From Ustulina deusta (Eukaryota; Ascomycota; Sordariomycetes; Xylariales; Xylariaceae): 64,000 nucleotides of DNA. This document shows positions 10,956 through 21,648 of the stretch, one piece after another; the stretch's first letter is position 1; every line of letters starts with the position of its first letter. Location: NCBI GenBank assembly GCA_023159155.1, contig JAJNNX010000020.1, positions 496,001-560,000 of the forward strand, written 5' to 3'. The notes beneath the pieces were generated by a model. The model made no database searches. It saw nothing but the letters and a program-made list of their open reading frames with translations, and had not been told where the DNA came from. The position numbers and the translations under genes were made by a program.

Positions 10956-12639
10956 CTACCCTCGTCGATTCACGTCGAGGTCCGCCCGCTCGAGCAGAAG
11001 CTCGACAAATCCGCTGCCGCGGTAAACTTGGATCGCCCTAAGCAGCGGTATTAACCCCTCGGTATCCTCTGCGTTGGGATCAACGGCCGGAACACGAAGC
11101 AGCCGTCGTACCACTTCTTTGTGCATATTTATCCCCGGACTATCGAGAGTTGCCTTAAAAAACGTCCACAATAGCGGGCTTCTCCCGGCCGTATCTCGCG
11201 CATCCGGGTTAACGCCATCGGCCGCGAGAAGGACGTCTATGCACTCAACATGGCTAGCCTCTGTAGGAAGAGAGAGCGCCGTCCACCCCATGTTGTCGGC
11301 GAGATCAACGTTGATACCTGAGACCCCGACCAGCGCCCTGATCACTTCTCCCGCTCGTCGGGAGTCAAAGCATGTAGCCGCGCTGCATAGTGCTATCCGC
11401 CTTTCACAGCTCTGGATGTTTGGGTCGACGCTTGCAACTCTTAAGAGCTGCTTGGCGATCTCCCCCCCGCGTAGCCATTATTAACGGAGTGTTGCCCTTG
11501 TGGTCCTCACCGTTCGGGTTAATACCGGGTGTAAATAGCAGCAATTAAACCACATTTTCACGTCCGTGGGCAGCTGCGATCGTTCGCGCCCACCCTGTCA
11601 TCGTCTTGGCTGTCCGGGTTGACCATTCTGGTCGCCAGCAGTTCGGCCACCACGGCCTCGTGAGCATGCTCGGCAGCGTGTGATAGAGCAGTACGCCCAC
11701 CCCCGTCCTTCTGGTCAACCTTTACCCTTGTGTCGGCTACGAGCATTTTAACGACATCAACAAATCTTCCCTGAGCAGCCAGAATGAGTGCTGTTTCACT
11801 ATAGCCGCCGCTAAGGCTTGGCAAGATCCCTTCTGCGTCCAGCAACAGACGGACGACACCTGCTTCGCCCCGCCTGGACGCCGCCATGGGCGGGCTCTGT
11901 TGGAAGTAGCGATTCGGGTGTTGGGCGTATGAATAGACCGCGTTGACTTCGGCGCCGTGCTTGGCCAGAAGCTTTTGGACGATCCCAAGGCACCCGCTGG
12001 CTCCGGCGAGGACCAGCAGCTTCGAGGCAGGCTCAACGGCGTCCTTGGCTATGTTGTCAGGCCCTCCATCGCTAGAGTCCGAGTCGTCGGAGCACTTCCC
12101 CGAGTCACATTTGTTGAGCAGGGCCAAAGCCATATCTTCGTAGCCGTCGAGAACGGCCAGTCCCAATACACTCTCATTCTTATTATAAAGCGAGCCCGTT
12201 TTCACGCAGGTATCAATGCCGTCCAAGAGCGCCAGCAATCGATGACCCCGCTTCAGGGCAATGACGAGGGGAGTGCCAGACTCCTCGCTGACGACGTTGA
12301 CAGATCGCGGGTTCACGTCCGACGCCGTCCGCTGGCCAACAACAGGCGCACGACAGCTGTGTGGCCGTGCTTGGCGGCGTGCCACAACGGCGCGGCCTGC
12401 CAAAGGTCTTGCAGGTTAGGGTTAGCGCCGTGGGCAAGCAGCCGCGCTACCACGGCGACATGGCCGTTCCTAGCGGCGAGCGCCAGCGGCGTGCAGCTGT
12501 CGTAGTCGCGTGCTTCAACATCAACACCCCCGTGGGCTAGGAGCACTGTGACCACCCTGTCGTTGCCGGCCTTAGCGGTCCGAACTAACAGCGTCCAACC
12601 CCTGTTGTTAGCCGTGTGGCTTATCTCGCTGGGTAACAT
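10956..12639 (-). pseudogene. Ankyrin-repeat protein, frameshifted
   Basis: From ATG at 12639 the minus strand encodes successive ankyrin repeats, for example TPLALAARNGHVAVVARLL, APLWHAAKHGHTAVVRLLL, TALILAAQGRFVDVVKML and TALSHAAEHAHEAVVAELL. The repeats continue at 11345-10956. The frame changes at least twice, near 12330 and at a G7 run near 11465. Reading across the breaks gives continuous repeats (GNTPLIMATRGGEIAKQLL). A decayed gene is most likely; homopolymer sequencing error could account for the G7 break. It lies just 5' of the HET relic on the same strand. The two could once have been one gene or neighbours, but no joining exon is evident, and no NACHT or kinase domain lies upstream. 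Confidence 0.7.
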
Positions 12640-12889
12640 TACCTAATACCTGGGTCATGCCGTTACCAATGCCCTCGGTTTTAACGGGAGGAGAAACGAC
12701 TGGAGTGAAACAAAGGGTTCTTTTGTGTTTCCCTTTTTTTTTCTGCCGATACGGCGTTCCAATTAAGAAACCCGACGTTCTCATTTGGGCATAAGGCGAA
12801 TAACCTGTCCTAGTTACCTATATACCTAAGCAGGCTGCAGGCCCCCTGCTCTGTTGGGTCCATTTCGGCGGGTTGTAAACAGTAGGTGA

Positions 12890-12913
12890 CCCCCCCCCCC
12901 CCCCCCCCCCCCC
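12890..12913. repeat. C24 homopolymer tract
   Basis: An uninterrupted run of 24 C is followed by T and six more C. It lies upstream of the ankyrin relic. A G18 tract 260 bases further on (13174-13191) is complementary to it. Confidence 0.9.
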
Positions 12914-13173
12914 TCCCCCCTTCCTCGGTAAGGGAGGGAGTGACAGAAAATGGCTGTCAAGGCCAAAAAGATGTTGTATTGTAAATGGAGGGGCTAAATA
13001 CAGTGGGAATCTGACTGTACCTCAAGCATTACGCACTCGCACTTCCCCCACTGTGACCAGCTGGTGAAAAAGTGGGGAGAACGCGTGGGGGTTACATCAG
13101 TATATTAGACGTACCTAGTTGATACAAATACTTCAACATACACTGCGACCTCTGACGCAGGTGTGCAAAGAAT

Positions 13174-13191
13174 GGGGGGGGGGGGGGGGGG
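13174..13191. repeat. G18 homopolymer tract
   Basis: An uninterrupted run of 18 G, complementary to the C24 tract at 12890-12913. The exact length is likely to be uncertain in any assembly. Confidence 0.9.
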
Positions 13192-14897
13192 TTCTGCGAT
13201 GTAGTACAAGTATATGTAAACCTACTAAGCTATATAAACTGACCTATACACTTATACAGACTAAGCTATACATACAGTCTGACCTAGCCACCCATAGGCC
13301 TTACAAGTTCCCCCCCTCCCCCCTTTCCCACTTTTCCCACCTTCCCGGCTCGCGGGCTGTCGGTTGCTCCCGGGGAGGGAAGGGGCTTGCGACCCATTGA
13401 CAGCTGCAGTAGCTAGGTCCGTAAGGCTGGGCAAAGCTGTCCCTTTTTGAATCTATAGCCAATTAGAAGTGCCAAGCTTTACAAGGTATACGATTCACCC
13501 ATTTTAGAACAACCAACTTGATTTATCCTCGATCCATTTTGTATGCATTTTTGTTTGAAGCTTCCACGATTATTGGGTTCAATCCAAACATAATGTTAAC
13601 TTTTCTGTTTTAATACTTTGTAATATAGAACATCTCCGGCTATAGTTTTGTCTTAAAATAATGACATTAATGCTTCAATAAAAATATAGGGGTTTTTAAT
13701 GACGACGCCATATTTTCCGCAAAAGAAAGTGTGACGTAAAAGTACCCTTCGTCTTACTCCAGTCGTTCTCTTTCTGTTCAAAAGCGATGGCATTTTTCAT
13801 TCAATATTTGCCCCTTTGGCCAGTGCAACGTATGACTCAACGGTTGAGTCTCAACCAGGATGAGTGCGAGGTGACCGTCAGCAACATGCTGTGGGTATGG
13901 CAAGCTCTAACAGCACATTAGACCTAATTCGTAGTCCAGGATGTGTGGTCTGACTGCTCTGTATTACGAGAGGTTGAGGAAACTTTGATCCACGCACTCA
14001 GTCCTTCGTCGCCCTACCGGGGTCGGGGCGAGACAATCAGGGCCGCGCATCCGTGCCGACTAACCATGTGCTCTCTCGACTCATAGTCCTGTGGCCTGTT
14101 GTCGAACAAGGTGGAACTAGCGATAAGGCCGGGTTGTTGGACAAATATTAGAAATCAGGGCGTTCAACGGGTCGAATGTAACTCGGTGGTATCCCAGTCC
14201 TTTCTTGAGTTCGTACTTCGTAAATACACGTTGGGCGAAGAATTCCCCCCCATTGTTCTAGAATCCGTGGTCGGTTCTTGGCGTGGGCTTTCGGCGGGTA
14301 TCATAACGCGTCATGATAGCCCGACCTTAATTCTTGCAAATTCGCCTGATAGTTATCTAGAACAAGGAAGAATAGTAATTTGATATAATTATATGGGCAA
14401 ACTGGCCAGGGTGGAAGGTGAGATTATAGGTATTTTTTTAGCGGACGGATAGATATTCCGGCGCGATACCCCAGTCTGAATTAACCCATGCTTCAAACAA
14501 CGTTGCCTTGGCGCTTAACGCACGTGGCCTTTGATGACAACTTCGAGGCTCAACTTTAAGCTTAACAAGCACTTGATCTTACGATTAATAAGCTGTATAC
14601 TCAGCGCTAACCCAGATGTACAATGTTGGACCATTATCATTTGGTTCCATTTCTATTTTTATTTTTATTTGATATCTCTTTCTTGTCTTTGTTCTAGTGC
14701 TTACACTCAATAATCGTGACGCATGAATTATACCCCAGCGTCGCTTCGCTATCATCCTATGCCCATTTTGTCATGTTATCCTGAGCCTCAGAAGAACAAT
14801 GCTAATAGAGGCAAATAGTGATTTGAAACGTTGTCTCCGGTTGACTTATGGTGTCATTTTGGTAAGACTAATAAGATCGTAGAACTCGTAAAATTGT

Positions 14898-14905
14898 TAT
14901 ATAAG
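14898..14905 (+). promoter_or_regulatory. TATA box for the propeller gene
   Basis: TATATAAG lies 115 bases before the ATG at 15020, a normal distance for a fungal core promoter. It is supported by sequence and position only. Confidence 0.5.
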
Positions 14906-15019
14906 AACCCCCTCAGCCCAAGCTATGATGAAAGAAAGAGAACATAACGTACCAAACAAACTTCACCTCTATACTTCTCATTGCTTCTACCAACACACCT
15001 TCGGTTACCGCCCTTCACT

Positions 15020-15979
15020 ATGCTGCTTCCTAAGACATACAGCTTACTTGCTGCAACGGCTGCAAATCTGCTTCCCAGCCAAAATGTCTATCAGTTCCCA
15101 GATAATGGAACATGGCTCGAAAACATCGCGGTGCGATCTAACGGAGATCTTCTTCTAACCATGCTCTCGCCTACGCCTTCCTTGTATACTTTGAAGCAGC
15201 CCTACTCCTCTAGCCCCGAGATTTCGCTTATCCATACTTTCCCTAACGCCACGGGGCTCCTAGGGATCACGGAAACCGAGGACGACACGTTCGCCATTAT
15301 CTCGACTCAGCTAATCGACAACTCGGCTCCTGTTCTAGGGAGCTCTGCCATCTGGGAGGTGGCTTTCTCAGGCGACACCGCGAGCACGCGAAAGATTGCT
15401 GGCCTGCCGGACCTTGGGCTCCCCAACGGCGCCACCCTCGCCATTCCCGGTGCTCAGGCGGTTCTCATCGCCGATTGTTTGGGCGGCACCGTGACCCGCT
15501 GCGACACACAGACGGGGGAGACCACGACGGTCTTATCGGTCGATGAGACGAAGGGGGTGGCGGACGTGGACGATTCGCTAGGTATCAACGGCATGCACTA
15601 CCAGGACGGATACCTGTACTGGAGCAACTCGGCGCTGGTTTCCATATTCCGGATCAGTGTGGACGAGGACGGCAATCCCGTCGCCGGCGCCGAGCCGGAA
15701 CTCATAGGTGAGATCGACGCCTTGTTCGTCGACGACTTCGCGCTCGACTCCAGCAACACGGCCTGGGTCGCCACCAACCCGAGCAACACGATCGTGGCCC
15801 TAAAGAGTGACGGCTCGAGCCAAGTCGTGGTCGGTGGTTCAGATTCATCCACTGTGGCTGGGGCTACTTCTGGTGCGTTCGGGCGGACTACGAAGGATAG
15901 CAAGAAGCTATATGTCACAACTCGTGGTGTCTCGGAACCGGCTAAGGTTGTGGCCGTGGACACTTCTTCATTTGCGTAG
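15020..15979 (+). CDS. Secreted SMP-30/gluconolactonase-like six-bladed propeller protein
   Basis: This is a single-exon gene of 319 residues. The N-terminus (MLLPKTYSLLAATAANLLPS) looks like a signal peptide. It is followed by NGTWLENIAVRSNGDLLLT, a typical opening of fungal SMP-30/TolB-like six-bladed beta-propeller proteins. Later blades show NGATLAIPGAQAVLIADCL, GINGMHYQDGYLYWSNS and FALDSSNTAWVATNP. Repeating hydrophobic strand pairs separated by D/N-G turns fit the fold. Such proteins are common near fungal secondary-metabolite and incompatibility loci, but substrates are mostly unknown. No biosynthetic genes adjoin this one. A TATA box lies 115 bases upstream. Confidence 0.75.
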   Translation: MLLPKTYSLLAATAANLLPSQNVYQFPDNGTWLENIAVRSNGDLLLTMLSPTPSLYTLKQPYSSSPEISLIHTFPNATGLLGITETEDDTFAIISTQLIDNSAPVLGSSAIWEVAFSGDTASTRKIAGLPDLGLPNGATLAIPGAQAVLIADCLGGTVTRCDTQTGETTTVLSVDETKGVADVDDSLGINGMHYQDGYLYWSNSALVSIFRISVDEDGNPVAGAEPELIGEIDALFVDDFALDSSNTAWVATNPSNTIVALKSDGSSQVVVGGSDSSTVAGATSGAFGRTTKDSKKLYVTTRGVSEPAKVVAVDTSSFA

Positions 15980-17012
15980 TCTGCAAGTGGACGGAAAAAG
16001 TTGAAAACGGACCGCCTACGCTTGTCTTGGAATAGAGGGGTTGCGGCCGTGTCCGGAAAACATAGAGGCTTTTGATAAAGGATACTAGATCGGGGGTTTT
16101 ACATTCACTCATATACTGTACATTGATATTACTAGATTTTTTTCTTTTTGTATATACTAAAAATCAAGAGGGCAAACAAATATGAGAGGGGTATTTTAAA
16201 TCTGGCACAAGGTTGCAACATCACAGTTAGGAATGCCGTGCTACATTTTTTTTTAGTAAAGTTAAAAGCAGCCGGCAGAGCGTTAAAACCCCCAGAGCTT
16301 TGGTTAGCAGAGATGCCTGCGCTGCTAATATTGGTTATTCTGTACCCAAATAATAAAAAGTTGGTATAGGAGCCTTCAAGACTACAAGTTTTAGGATCCA
16401 ACAATAGAAGCCCTTATATTACTTGCAACTGATATGAAAAAGTTTCTTAAGTATCCTCTGCCTAACAAAATAGAGGTAGATTATTGATTTATATTGCTAA
16501 TCTAGATGCTTTTATGCTATATTATATTAACGAACAGATGTGGTGGTGTAACATAAACTTCTTTCAAATATCCTAGTGTTCCTTTAAGTAGTCTCTTTAG
16601 AACAGATTATAACAGCTTACCTAAGCTTATTAGTTATTAGTAGAGGTAATAGATGTAGGATAGGAGAAACCGGTCGGAAGCTGCAAAAAAAGAAGAAGAA
16701 AGAATGTTACGGTTGCAATGCTTAATTTAATACAAGCTAAAGCCAATCACTTTATGGACATATTTAACACCACCAATAAAAAAAATCGAAGGGTTACTAA
16801 TAGGCTATAGCTATAGGTGTAATCTCGTTTCTAGCAAGACTTTATTTCCTACGTTTAATCTGTTTAGTACTAATAAAGGCAATAAATATAGACATAAACA
16901 GGGTAGAAAAAAAGGAGATGTCTACTAGAAGCGAGGACTGCCGCTACTCGGATTCGAACCTATACCCATTTAACTATGAACCAACATCTCCCTCTGTTGG
17001 TTATAGCTCAAG
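15980..17012. other. AT-rich degenerate spacer
   Basis: The stretch from about 16080 to 16910 is strongly AT-rich with many stop codons in all frames. This is the look of repeat DNA eroded by C-to-T changes, as repeat-induced point mutation produces. I could not identify the parent element. A tRNA-like sequence lies at its right end. Confidence 0.5.
16914..16991 (-). other. tRNA-like element, not a canonical tRNA
   Basis: The 78-nt segment is closed by a perfect 7-bp terminal stem (GGAGATG with CATCTCC). Read on the minus strand it has an A-box-like TAGTTAAATGG and a perfect B-box-like GGTTCGAATCC (16950-16960). However, the B box sits at nt 32-42, where the anticodon arm should be, and no T-arm precedes the 3' acceptor strand. 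As an anticodon loop TTCGAAT would read CGA (Ser), but its stem has mismatches. This could be a rearranged tRNA pseudogene or a tRNA-derived repeat head. Confidence 0.35.
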
Positions 17013-18152
17013 CTAGCCGTCGATCAACCTCACAATCTCCGCCGCCACCTCATCGCTGTTCTTTTCCATGAACATCATATGTCCGTTCCCGAAGATGCCT
17101 CTGTCTTGGAGCTTCACGTGTTCGGCCTGGACGCCCGCCTGTTTGAGATACGCGACGATGGCCCAGTCGTACTGCGCGTGGTACGAGGCCGGGGCCGTGA
17201 CCACGACCACGGGGATGTCTTTCAGATTGGCGAGCTGGCGCGGCGGGGGCGACGGCGCCTGGAGCACGCAGTCGAGCAGGTGCTCCGCGGGCCCCTTGAC
17301 CTCGGCCCGGACGAGGTCCACGTCCGGATCCGTCACGGGCGGGTCGTACGTGAGAGCCACGGAGGCGATGCCGTAGCGGGAGCCCGGGCCGGGCTTGAGC
17401 ACCTTGATCAGGAAGGGAGGGCCGGTGGGCTCCAGCGCGATGATCTTGCGCACGAGCTTGGGGCGCACGTCGGCGAGGAGCCAGGGCGTCGAGCCGCCGG
17501 CCGAGTGGCCGAGCACGATGGCCGGTTTGCCGATCCGGTCGAGCAGCGCCGCGCACGCGGCTTGCGCGGCCGACTCCTGCTTCGTGATGTCGCCTAGCAT
17601 CTGGAGCGTCGAGGCGGAAAAGTGGTCAAAGAACGGGTCGCCTATGGCGCCGGTGCCGGGCCACTGGGTGTGGAGTTTCGCCTGCGGCCAGTCGCCGTAC
17701 TCGCGGCCGGCGGCAAATAGCTTCTGCAGGGATGCCGCCGGGAACGTGATTAGCTCGCCGTCGTCGGGGTGCCAAGGGCTGCGGCCGCGGAAGGGCAGGT
17801 CGACGAGATAGCACTCGAAGCCGTGGGCCAGGAAGTAGGATGCCCAGCCGGGGCTCCCGTCGGGCTTGGTGAGCCAATCCTAATACAGGTTGCGGTGAGC
17901 AGGTGTGCGCATCGTCTTGTGCGCGCGAGAGGATGTGCTCACCACGCCGGATCTCGTAGCGCCGTGGACGAAGATGATTGGATCGCGATCCGCCGTCTTG
18001 GCGCTCGCCGATGTGGGGATCAGCCTCTCGACGTACATCTGTTCTCCAAACCGCTGACCTCCCTGAGCACTCTGAATCCAGCGCCCGCCCACGTAGAATA
18101 TCTCGCGCTCGTGGGCCGTCGGCGTGGTTTGCTTTGTTCCTTTACCTTCCAT
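17013..18152 (-). CDS. Alpha/beta-hydrolase fold protein
   Basis: Two exons, 17943-18152 and 17013-17879, with a 63-base intron (GTGAGC to TTAG), give 358 residues from ATG 18152. Motifs in order are IIFVHGATRSG (oxyanion loop), PGWASYFLAHGFECYLVDLP, RGRSPWHP, the nucleophile elbow GHSAGGS (catalytic serine) and a C-terminal GHMMFMEKN supplying the catalytic histidine. This is a fungal hydrolase family often annotated as lipase or esterase-like; its substrate is unknown. No signal peptide is seen, so it is probably cytosolic. The frame stays open upstream to another ATG at 18386, but that 78-codon extension is AT-richer and unlike the conserved start, so the shorter form is preferred. The gene is a strikingly GC-rich island between AT-rich wastelands. 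Confidence 0.8.
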
Positions 18153-21100
18153 TTCGACAACCCACTCAATGCAATACCTATCAATTGAGGGCTTTGTAAG
18201 TTTTGCTTGCGGTGCTTGTGGGAGAAGTCTTACTTCCACAGGTGGAGGCGTTTGAACTTGTACTATCTCCTCCCTATTTTGGCAATTCGTTGGGTGACTA
18301 AACCGCTCTGGAAGTTTACCTAAGTTAAGTGGTTCTACAGACCAAAGGTGCCCCACTGCACCCCTTACCTTAGGCTTGTACAACATACTTCTCGAGGCAC
18401 CGTCCCTTAACTACTATAGATAGTTGTTTTTTGTTTCATCGTTTGTTTTTAGTTGTGGGCACCGGGTTGGTACGAAGACAGTGCATATATTACCCCTCAC
18501 GATAGTTCCCATATCAATTCCTCTCCTTGCTTTCTATAACATCCTTAGCTTCATAGCAGTATCTAGGAAGTGAATGGTCTTCATCTTGGGAGCACATTAG
18601 AAAATATAATCTATAACCAAAGCCTATCTACAGCACACTTCAGGGCACCTAGTAGAGTGGAATAACGCATGTATTGGGGGAGTGTGAACGTGTTAGGCTA
18701 CTCTACGAAGCGCTTCCGCCTAGGCTACAGCTCCTAGAATCGCCTAATACAACCCAAATAGAGAAAGTTGTGCGGGGAATCGCAGTGAGAAAAGGGCACC
18801 GGAGTTCGGCCGTACCTTATCGTGGACATAGATTAATATTAGTATTCTTATCATCTAGCAGAATATTCTGCTCTCGAGCAGTTTTAGTGATGTTCCGACT
18901 TGGTCGTTGTCCAACGAATTTTCGTTAGGCTCAGTCACAATAGGTGCAGACTCGTCTGATTTAGGCGAAAGCTAGGGGGGACTTTCGACAAGCTCTGCAA
19001 CTTCCTTAGTCTTGGGCACTACAATAGCAGCCTCGGTATTCAACGCAGTCGTCTTCGTTGTCGCCGCTCTTGAAAGGGTTTGGTTGATGATTTCGAAGGT
19101 CGGGCGAGAGTAGCACATTCGGCGGCCTCAAAAGCGGTGTCTTATGTTTAGGTCCAGACATTATTCCCGCCTGTTATGTTTCTATCCAGCGATTCAAAGC
19201 AGTATCTGACGACTTGACCAACTTCCTATTGAAATGGGCAACAGTAAATAAGCCACGCTAGCTTGGGGAATACTTACTTACGTTGCCCTTATGCTTGCAG
19301 ATAGGCCGAACCTACACCCTCCTAGCATAATTTTAATCATCACTATTGGGGAAGCTGACGATCAAGAGAGGATGCAATGTTTTAATTCAAAGCGAATGCT
19401 AGCTAAGGAGTTGCTCATGATTTCTTTTTTTTTGTAGAGCAAGAGCACCGCACATGGTGTCTTATCCACCTCTCATATGTGAAGCTACAAGGTGGCTTTT
19501 CCTTATATCAAGCTACTCTATTCTACTCACACCACTTCACTATAAAGGTCATATCCAGCCCAAGCTTTGAGTCTTCCCCAAGACCAAGACCACGAACATG
19601 GCCACTTCCACACTGTCCAGAATTCCCAGGCCATCTATCGCATGATATTCTTCCGGAGGCCGACGCAGCACATCTGTTATGCAACTGCCACGGCCTCATG
19701 GCGCCTCGCTTATCCCCGGTCCATTTCGGGCGCTAATTATGCCTGTGCGTTGCCATAGGTGGCGGTTCGGCATCATTGTTGCTAACGACGGGAGGCTACT
19801 GTCGCGGAGGTCTGCAAGAGTAGAGGTTCATGCAGGACTATTCACGGGGATTTTGATGCGTTCATCATTTCTATGACTACATCTAGGCCTTTGCCTTTGC
19901 CAGTTGTCTATTCGACGGTGGACTAGGTTAGGGCCTGGACTGGAAGCGATATCTTGCTTATGTTCTCGGTGAACCAAGCGCTGCATAAATTGGGGTGTGC
20001 AGGCTCTATCTGATCTCTATCTAAATATGCGCCCAGTTCCCTCGCAAAACCATGGCTTTTAGGCCTGGTACGCGAAGGGAAGTCAACACTGGGCGCCAGG
20101 CAGGTTTTGCTTGGCTGGTCGAATTGACTTGAGCTTCTTTTCCATGTACTACGTGATGTCTTGCGCTTCCATGACGCTATGCTATGGTCGTAGAGTTTTG
20201 AAGATCTTTGGTCTCACCCTGGGGGCTCTACTTAGTTTGATGAGACCTCGGTATCCTGGACTCTGTCTTCTCACATGATTGTGTACCTTGGTCCTGGCCG
20301 AGGCAGGCGTGTAGATGGTTGATAGTGAGGGAGATGTTACTCCTGGAAGTTAGGTCGACAGGCAGAATGGTGGGGGGTTGAGGAGTTCTTGCCTTTAACG
20401 CCGAGTGCAGGCTTGCGTGAGACTGCGAGGATCATGGTTATGACTTCATGGCAGTCCAAAATAGGTCCGGGCACGGCGGTGAGGTCCCAAGGCTTCTATG
20501 ATTAGTAACTTGGCAAGCTTCCATAAAAGGTAGCGGCACAGTTGATCGTAGTGACGACGGAGTCTAATCTTGTAGTTACTGATAGTATATAGTATATATA
20601 GTATAGAGTGTTTGGACCGGTCCCTTTTAGCCTATAATATTATCGGTTATTCAGATTTCTGGAGTTTGATGTATGGGCAGAAACTGGTACACCTGAGCTC
20701 GGGGCCTTATAAACGTTGGCAATTAATATGCTTGAAGGACATGAACTGCAAGTTTAGTGTGGCGAGTAAAGATCACTTCAAGGTTTCGGTACTGATGCTT
20801 TTATATTGATAGAACAAGTGCAGCGGCCCGTTCCATGGCGGCTTGCTCGCGCCGTCGCCGTCGAAGCAGTATCTGTAACCCGATATGCGTTACTTTTCTC
20901 GAAATCCTAATCTTTTAGGGGATGCTTGGTCATTTTTGGTTTGGGGCTTTGCAGCTCTGAGGTGTCCTCGAAGCCACTCTTCGTCATGCTTCTGGTGTCT
21001 CTACTAGAGAACAAAGAGCAGACGAAGCTGGTCACGGAAAACCCAATCATAGATGATTTTTCCTAGCCTTTGACCTGACGTTATCCTGATCTATTTAGTC

Positions 21101-21648
21101 TCTCCTCTTTCGTCCGATTTAATCCATCTCATCTCTCCAGAACATCATCGCTTTTCCTTTACCCATGGTTTTCACTTTTCACTATGTACTACGTGTAGAG
21201 CTTCTGTGTCGCCCGTCAAGTTCAACCCCCCATTTTTGCATGAATGTGTTCCTGAAAGCTGTGGTTGTCAATTGTTCTTCCCCTGGATTCGGTACCGCGC
21301 CGGGGGATGTGGGGCCGATCGGCCGGCCGACTAACGGCGAGCTCCACTCTGAGCCTACCTATTCAGTTCACAAAGACACAGTGAGGTATATATGTCAAAC
21401 AAATCTCTTCCCCCTTGCCACTCTTCTGGATATGGCTTGTGACAAGTTACAAATCGGGCACCCCTAAACTACCCCCGACGCTTTCCTCTCTCGCAGCTAG
21501 TATGGCGACACACTCGGATAATCTGTTGGGGACCGCGTGTCGATTGGCGCGTCCCTTCTCTCTGATGCGAAAGGGTAGCTTCGCCTCTTTGATGTGATGA
21601 ATACCGGAGCGTTGCGGAAGGGAGTCTAATACTTAAAGGCTGACTTGA
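18153..21648. other. Long gene-poor region of eroded sequence
   Basis: About 3.5 kb holds no convincing gene. It alternates AT-rich stretches (about 18410-18640) with mid-GC stretches full of in-frame stops in both directions. A plus-strand frame at 21165-21467 starts with a reasonable ATG context but has no recognisable content. The pattern suggests an old transposon or duplicated gene worn beyond recognition, and I could not name it. The right end holds the 3' flank of the reductase gene. Confidence 0.45.

Larger units (their letters stand above)
12640..15019. other. Gene-poor region with long homopolymer tracts
   Basis: No gene is supportable. It contains a C24 run (12890-12913) and a G18 run (13174-13191) about 260 bases apart, followed by an AT-rich stretch (about 13440-13720). 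Short tandem variants of CTATACATA/GACCTA occur at 13225-13290. It may be an eroded repeat. The last 120 bases hold the promoter of the next gene. Confidence 0.5.

Noticed and set aside
17079..17597. Plus-strand frame of 172 codons
   Set aside because: It is antisense to the alpha/beta hydrolase, whose own frame has catalytic motifs. The shadow has none.
21165..21467. Plus-strand frame of 100 codons with an ATG in good context
   Set aside because: It has no signal peptide or motif and lies in a region of eroded sequence. Too weak to call.
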